From: an uncultured Treponema sp.
Lineage (GTDB): Bacteria > Spirochaetota > Spirochaetia > Treponematales > Treponemataceae
Direction: 5' to 3'
NCBI GenBank assembly: GCA_905372345.1
Contig: CAJPPE010000060.1
Span: 1-8,303, forward strand
Length of the DNA stretch: 8,303 bases
Each line of letters opens with the position of its first letter. Positions within the stretch are counted from its first letter, which is position 1. Positions 4,892 through 8,303 of the stretch are shown here, piece by piece. The position numbers and the translations under genes are program-made. The notes under the pieces are model-generated. The model did not search any database and was not told the DNA's origin. It saw nothing but the letters and a program-made list of their open reading frames with translations.

Positions 4892-5594
4892 ACCCCAATA
4901 ACCCTTTAATCTCTTCAGAAGTTAAGGGGCGGTGTTTGCCGGAGGGGAGGTCTGATAAATAAACACAGCCTATTCTGACCCGTATCAGTTTTTTTATTTT
5001 GATATTAAAGAATTTTAAGACTCGGCGGATTTCGCGGTTTTTGCCTTCAATTAAAACTATACGCATTTTGTTTTTAGATATGCGTTCTGCCGAAAGAGCC
5101 TTATAAAAAACGCCTTCGATACGCACCCCTCTTAAAAATTTTTGAAGAACCTCATCAGGGTATTCAAAGACGGTTATTACCTCATATTCTTTTTCGATTT
5201 CGGAAGAAGGATGCTCAACCTTTGCAGAAAAATCTCCGTCATTTGTAAAAAGAATGGCTCCGCCGGAAAGCATATCCAAGCGGCCTATATTGTAAAGCCT
5301 TTCGGTATAGGTATCTTTTAAAAGAGAGGCGGCGATGGGCCTGTCTTTTTCATCGGCCAATGAACAAACATAGCCTTCAGGTTTATTCAATAGAATATAC
5401 CGTTTTTCGGCCTCGGGGAAAATTTGTTTTCCGTCAAGACAGATTTTTTCTTTACCCGAAACTTTTGTACCGAGTTCGGTTATTATTTTGCCGTCAACGC
5501 TTACCCTTCCGTTTAAGATGAGATTTTCAGAGGCTCTTCTTGAAGCAACTCCGCAGCGGGCTAAATAAACTTGAAGTCTTATTTCGTCTATCAT
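4890..5594 (-). CDS. rluB: rRNA pseudouridine synthase, RsuA/RluB family
   Basis: Enzymes of this family isomerise single uridines in rRNA to pseudouridine: RsuA acts on 16S, and RluB, RluE and RluF on 23S. The 234-residue protein has an N-terminal S4 RNA-binding domain (RLQVYLARCGVASRRASENL, then GRVSVDG, about residues 6-60). The catalytic domain has YILLNKPEGYVCS and the active-site loop GRLDMLSGGAILFTNDG, where Asp107 is the nucleophile. The late motif IEGKNREIRRVLKFF is also family-typical. The loop reads LSGGAIL, slightly different from the common TSGLLLL. The rluB symbol rests on the scpA-scpB-rluB order known from Bacillus, and the exact target uridine cannot be told. ATG 5594-5592 has only a distant AAGAGAA upstream. 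The gap after scpB is 34 bases, so the three genes probably form an operon. Confidence 0.9.
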   Translation of the reverse strand: MIDEIRLQVYLARCGVASRRASENLILNGRVSVDGKIITELGTKVSGKEKICLDGKQIFPEAEKRYILLNKPEGYVCSLADEKDRPIAASLLKDTYTERLYNIGRLDMLSGGAILFTNDGDFSAKVEHPSSEIEKEYEVITVFEYPDEVLQKFLRGVRIEGVFYKALSAERISKNKMRIVLIEGKNREIRRVLKFFNIKIKKLIRVRIGCVYLSDLPSGKHRPLTSEEIKGLLG

Positions 5595-5628
5595 AAAAAC
5601 TAAAAGATTCTCTTAATCGAAGGTTCTC

Positions 5629-6180
5629 TTATCGAGCAAGCTCAAACCGTTCTCTTTCGGTTTCATCGAGTTTAGGCAGGTCGGCAATACTGTTAAGTCT
5701 GAAGATTTTTAAAAATTCCTTTGTGGTGCCGAACATTGCAGGCTTCCCGGGAACATCTTTTTTGCCGACTTCTTTTATAAGGTCCTTTTCAATAAGGAGA
5801 CGAATCATATTGTCGGCGGAAACGCCGCGGATAGCTTCAATCTCGGCCCTTGTTACCGGCTGGGAATAAGCGATTATAGAAAGGGTTTCCATTGCGGCAC
5901 GGGAAAGGCGGCCTTCATTTTTTTTGCCGTAGCGGTCTTTTAAATGTTCCCACAAATCTTTTTTCGGCATTATCACCCAGCCGCCCATCATTTTAGCAAG
6001 TTCGATTCCGCTTTGGGGAGAAGCATAGGATTCCTGCAAGGCCTTGATGGCATCGCTCACTATTTCGGGCGAAAGCCCTGAAATTTTACAAAGAGCTTCA
6101 TCGGTTAAAGGGTCGCCTTCCAAATAGAGGATAGCTTCAACCAAGGAGATTTCTTTTTCCAAATTATAATTCTGAACCAT
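5629..6180 (-). CDS. scpB: Segregation and condensation protein B
   Basis: ScpB forms a dimer of winged-helix subunits that binds the kleisin ScpA and stabilises the SMC condensin complex needed for chromosome compaction and segregation. The 183-residue length is typical. Visible signature segments are EAILYLEGDPLT (15-26), a first winged helix to about residue 85, and RLSRAAMETLSIIAYSQPVTRAEIEAIRGV (the strongest family motif). VPGKPAMFGTTKEFLKIF follows near the end. The ATG at 6180 overlaps the end of scpA by 17 bases, and its ribosome-binding site (GGGAG, seven bases upstream) lies inside scpA, which fits coupled synthesis of partners in a fixed ratio. Confidence 0.95.
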   Translation of the reverse strand: MVQNYNLEKEISLVEAILYLEGDPLTDEALCKISGLSPEIVSDAIKALQESYASPQSGIELAKMMGGWVIMPKKDLWEHLKDRYGKKNEGRLSRAAMETLSIIAYSQPVTRAEIEAIRGVSADNMIRLLIEKDLIKEVGKKDVPGKPAMFGTTKEFLKIFRLNSIADLPKLDETERERFELAR

Positions 6181-6940
6181 TATCCTGCTCCCATGGGCGT
6201 ATTTTTATATCGCCGAACATTCTGTTTTGCCAGATGCTTGCCATTTTAAATTTAACGGCTTCTAAAATTGCCATAAAGGCACAGACCACATCCATTAAAT
6301 TACCTTTGCGCACAATCAAGTCGGTAAACATACACTCACCCTTCTTTTCCAAAAATTCGTTCATGAGGGTAATCTTCTCGTTTACCGAAACTTCTTCATA
6401 AAGGTCTAGAATGTGTTCGGCCTTATAATTGGACATAAGCTGAGAAAAGGTTTTTAAAAGATCCCAAGTATCGACCCGCTCCCAAAGTTCTTCTTCTCCA
6501 AAAGGCAGGGCATGCTGAATCTTTTTTCTTTCAAAAAACCATTCCGCTTCGCTTTCTTTTTCTTCCATCAACTCGGAAAGTTTTTTATACTTTTGATATT
6601 CGATGAGCTTATCGACCAGCTCGGAACGCGGGTCTTCGATGTCTTCATCATCAACCGAAACTTCAACCGGCAAAAGCATTCTGCTTTTTATATAAATTAA
6701 ATTCGCGGCCATCGAATAAAAATCGACAAGGTTATCCAAATCGGGTTCAATTGCATAATCAAGGTATTCCAGATATTGTTCGGTTATTTCTGCAATCGGA
6801 ATATCGTAGATATTTACCTCGTTTTTATTTATCAAAAAAAGAAGAAGGTCTAAGGGGCCTTCAAAATTATGCACCTTAAATTCCGTATTGGAATAACTTA
6901 CTTCCTGCGTATCAATCTGACTTAAAGCTTGTGTACTCAT
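6164..6940 (-). CDS. scpA: Segregation and condensation protein A (kleisin)
   Basis: ScpA is the kleisin that bridges the SMC heads and recruits ScpB. The 258-residue product has the diagnostic N-terminal block FEGPLDLLLFLINKNEVNIYDIP (residues 25-47) and the helix ITEQYLEYL that contacts the SMC neck. An acidic, charged middle follows (DDEDIEDPRSELVDKLIEYQKYKKL). The C-terminal winged-helix part includes FLEKKGECMFTDLIVRKGNLMDVVCAFMAILEAVKFK. The length is normal. The ATG at 6940 has GAGGAG eight bases upstream. The short gap to recA (57 bases) holds no clear terminator or promoter, so transcription from recA probably continues into scpA. Confidence 0.95.
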   Translation of the reverse strand: MSTQALSQIDTQEVSYSNTEFKVHNFEGPLDLLLFLINKNEVNIYDIPIAEITEQYLEYLDYAIEPDLDNLVDFYSMAANLIYIKSRMLLPVEVSVDDEDIEDPRSELVDKLIEYQKYKKLSELMEEKESEAEWFFERKKIQHALPFGEEELWERVDTWDLLKTFSQLMSNYKAEHILDLYEEVSVNEKITLMNEFLEKKGECMFTDLIVRKGNLMDVVCAFMAILEAVKFKMASIWQNRMFGDIKIRPWEQDNGSEL

Positions 6941-6969
6941 TATGCCGCTCCTCTTTTATTGTTCGGCAT
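6940..6969 (-). promoter_or_regulatory. Leader mini-ORF and inverted repeat at the scpA start
   Basis: A nine-codon frame (MPNNKRGAA, ATG at 6969-6967) ends at TAA 6942-6940, whose last A is the first base of the scpA ATG (TAATG). The same stretch begins and ends with ATGCCG/CGGCAT (6964-6969 and 6942-6947), so an RNA stem could hold the scpA ribosome-binding site GAGGAG in its 16-base loop. The mini-ORF itself has no good ribosome-binding site. Translation control is possible but unproven. Confidence 0.3.
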
Positions 6970-6997
6970 TTTTTTAAAAAACTCAAATTTTTAAAAC

Positions 6998-8227
6998 TTA
7001 AAAAAGACTGTCGTCAGCCGGAAGATCTACAGTTTCAGCTTTTTTGGGCTTTGAAGCATCCGAATTTTCTTGAACGGAATCATCGGTTTCATCTTTATTG
7101 TCTGTCAGAGCTTCTTCTTTTTTAAGAGCTTCTACGGCCTTTTCTTGGGCTTCTTTTTGTTCTTTTGTTTTTTCTACAAAGCTTGAAACAAATGGCCTGT
7201 CCGGGAAAAGCTTTTCTCTCAATTCTTTTTCAATCTTCTGAGCTATGTCGATGTTTTCTTCTAAGAATTTAACGGCATTGGGTCTTCCTTGGCCGATTTT
7301 ATCGTCCCCGTAAGAATACCATGAGCCGCTCTTGCCTATTATCTCTTGTTTTACGGCAGAATCCAAGAGGCTTCCGTATGGACAAACGCCTTTCCCGAAA
7401 AGGATTTCCATTTCTACCTTTCTAAAGGGAGGTGCGACTTTGTTTTTTACAACCTTTACACGAATCTTATTTCCCCAAGCCTCATCTTCGCCCTTACCGA
7501 GAGTTTCAACCTTCCGCACATCCAATCGGACGGATGCATAAAATTTAAGGGCATTTCCTCCCGTAGTTGTTTCGGGGCTTCCGAACATAACACCTATCTT
7601 CATTCGGATTTGGTTGATAAAGATTATCATACAGTTGGACTTGCCTATAATGGCAGTGAGTTTTCTCAAGGCTTGGCTCATCAAGCGGGCCTGTAAGCCC
7701 ATGTGAGAGTCTCCCATTTCTCCGGCAATTTCTGCCTGAGGCGTTAGGGCTGCGACCGAGTCAATTACTATTATATCAACTGCTCCGGAGCGTACAAGGC
7801 TTTCTGCTATTTCAAGAGCCTGTTCTCCGGTATCGGGTTGTGAAACCCAAAGCTCATCAATGTTTACTCCCAAGGCTTTTGCATATTGGGGATCCAAGGC
7901 ATGTTCGGCATCGATAAAGGCGGCTATGCCTCCCTGCTTTTGTGCCTCTGCGACGGCATGAAGAGCTATCGTAGTCTTACCCGAAGATTCGGGGCCGAAT
8001 ATTTCGATAATTCTGCCGCGTGGATAACCGCCGATTCCCAAAGCTTCATCCAAAAGAATGCTTCCTGAAGGAATAATTTCTATGTTTCCGATAGCGGAAT
8101 TATTCCCGAGCTTCATCAAAGAGCCTTGCCCGAATTGTTTTTCGATTTGAAGGCGGGCAGCCTCCAGAGCCTTTAACTTATCATCCGGGTTTCCAACTGC
8201 CGGTGTTTCATTTTTTGCTTTTGCCAC
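6998..8227 (-). CDS. recA: Recombinase RecA with an extended C-terminus
   Basis: RecA forms ATP-dependent filaments on single-stranded DNA, catalyses homologous pairing and strand exchange, and stimulates cleavage of LexA-type repressors. The core is complete: Walker A GPESSGKT at 78-85, DAEHALDP at 106, Walker [12 protein letters not shown] at 151, the MAW-type [15 protein letters not shown], the L1/L2 region [21 protein letters not shown], and the C-terminal domain to about residue 345. No intein interrupts it. At 409 residues it is about 55 longer than E. coli RecA. The extra tail is Lys/Glu-rich and then acidic, ending DLPADDSLF. Translation starts at GTG 8227-8225 behind AGGAGA, which is well spaced. 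The start gives MAKAKNETP, and no upstream alternative is better. Confidence 0.98.
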   Translation of the reverse strand: MAKAKNETPAVGNPDDKLKALEAARLQIEKQFGQGSLMKLGNNSAIGNIEIIPSGSILLDEALGIGGYPRGRIIEIFGPESSGKTTIALHAVAEAQKQGGIAAFIDAEHALDPQYAKALGVNIDELWVSQPDTGEQALEIAESLVRSGAVDIIVIDSVAALTPQAEIAGEMGDSHMGLQARLMSQALRKLTAIIGKSNCMIIFINQIRMKIGVMFGSPETTTGGNALKFYASVRLDVRKVETLGKGEDEAWGNKIRVKVVKNKVAPPFRKVEMEILFGKGVCPYGSLLDSAVKQEIIGKSGSWYSYGDDKIGQGRPNAVKFLEENIDIAQKIEKELREKLFPDRPFVSSFVEKTKEQKEAQEKAVEALKKEEALTDNKDETDDSVQENSDASKPKKAETVDLPADDSLF

Positions 8228-8254
8228 AATATTCTCCTATAAAAAATTTTTGTA

Positions 8255-8270
8255 GGAAGCCTCAGCTTCC
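8255..8270 (-). promoter_or_regulatory. Stem-loop in the recA leader
   Basis: GGAAGC and GCTTCC form a perfect 6-bp GC-rich stem with a four-base loop, 28 bases before the recA start. On the minus strand it is followed by TACAAAAATTTTTT and then the ribosome-binding site. It could be a partial terminator or attenuator in the leader, or an RNA-stability element. The four bases between stem and A/T tract make it a poor classical terminator. Confidence 0.4.
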
Positions 8271-8296
8271 GAAAAAAGTTTTCTTGTTCTACTAAT

Positions 8297-8302
8297 ATTG
8301 TA
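8297..8302 (-). promoter_or_regulatory. Possible -10 box of recA
   Basis: TACAAT on the minus strand matches five of six -10 bases. A start near 8290 would give a leader of about 63 bases containing the stem-loop. The -35 region lies beyond the window, so the promoter cannot be confirmed. No complete LexA-type inverted repeat was seen in the bases available. Confidence 0.3.
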
Positions 8303-8303
8303 T

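Overview
The window looks like a spirochaete chromosome of Treponema denticola type. This is inferred from moderately AT-rich DNA, AT-rich intergenic gaps, an extended RecA, and a gene order that mixes two widely conserved housekeeping clusters. No search was run. Every intact gene lies on the minus strand, so transcription runs from high to low coordinates.

The right half (8303 to 4890) holds recA, then scpA, scpB and an RsuA/RluB-family rRNA pseudouridine synthase. ScpA and ScpB are the kleisin and winged-helix partners of SMC, and their genes overlap. Together with RecA they serve chromosome repair and segregation. The scpA-scpB-rluB order is also known from Bacillus.

The middle (4889 to 4442) is a 448-base gap that is not empty. 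It holds a strong-looking promoter and the first 59 codons of an ABC-transporter ATPase with a damaged Walker A motif (minus strand). Facing it on the plus strand is the C-terminal helix-turn-helix end of a HicB-like antitoxin. The stop codons of the two remnants meet within four bases. After that comes a perfect 11-bp palindrome sitting on a good promoter match in front of cobT.

cobT (4441 to 3359) is an intact nicotinate-nucleotide:dimethylbenzimidazole phosphoribosyltransferase gene for building the lower ligand of cobalamin. No other cobalamin genes are visible here.

The left half (3349 to about 120) is the ribosome/RNA-modification operon rpsP-khpA-rimM-trmD-rplS. It starts from a near-consensus promoter just past the cobT stop and has tight or overlapping junctions. 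A FliK-like gene of uncertain function follows rplS, as ylqG does in the related Bacillus region. No complete gene is seen in the last 119 bases.

I found no rRNA, tRNA, CRISPR array or intact mobile element. The most interesting part is the decayed antitoxin/ABC interval and the operator-like palindrome beside it. A Glu in place of the usual catalytic Asp of TrmD also deserves a check.
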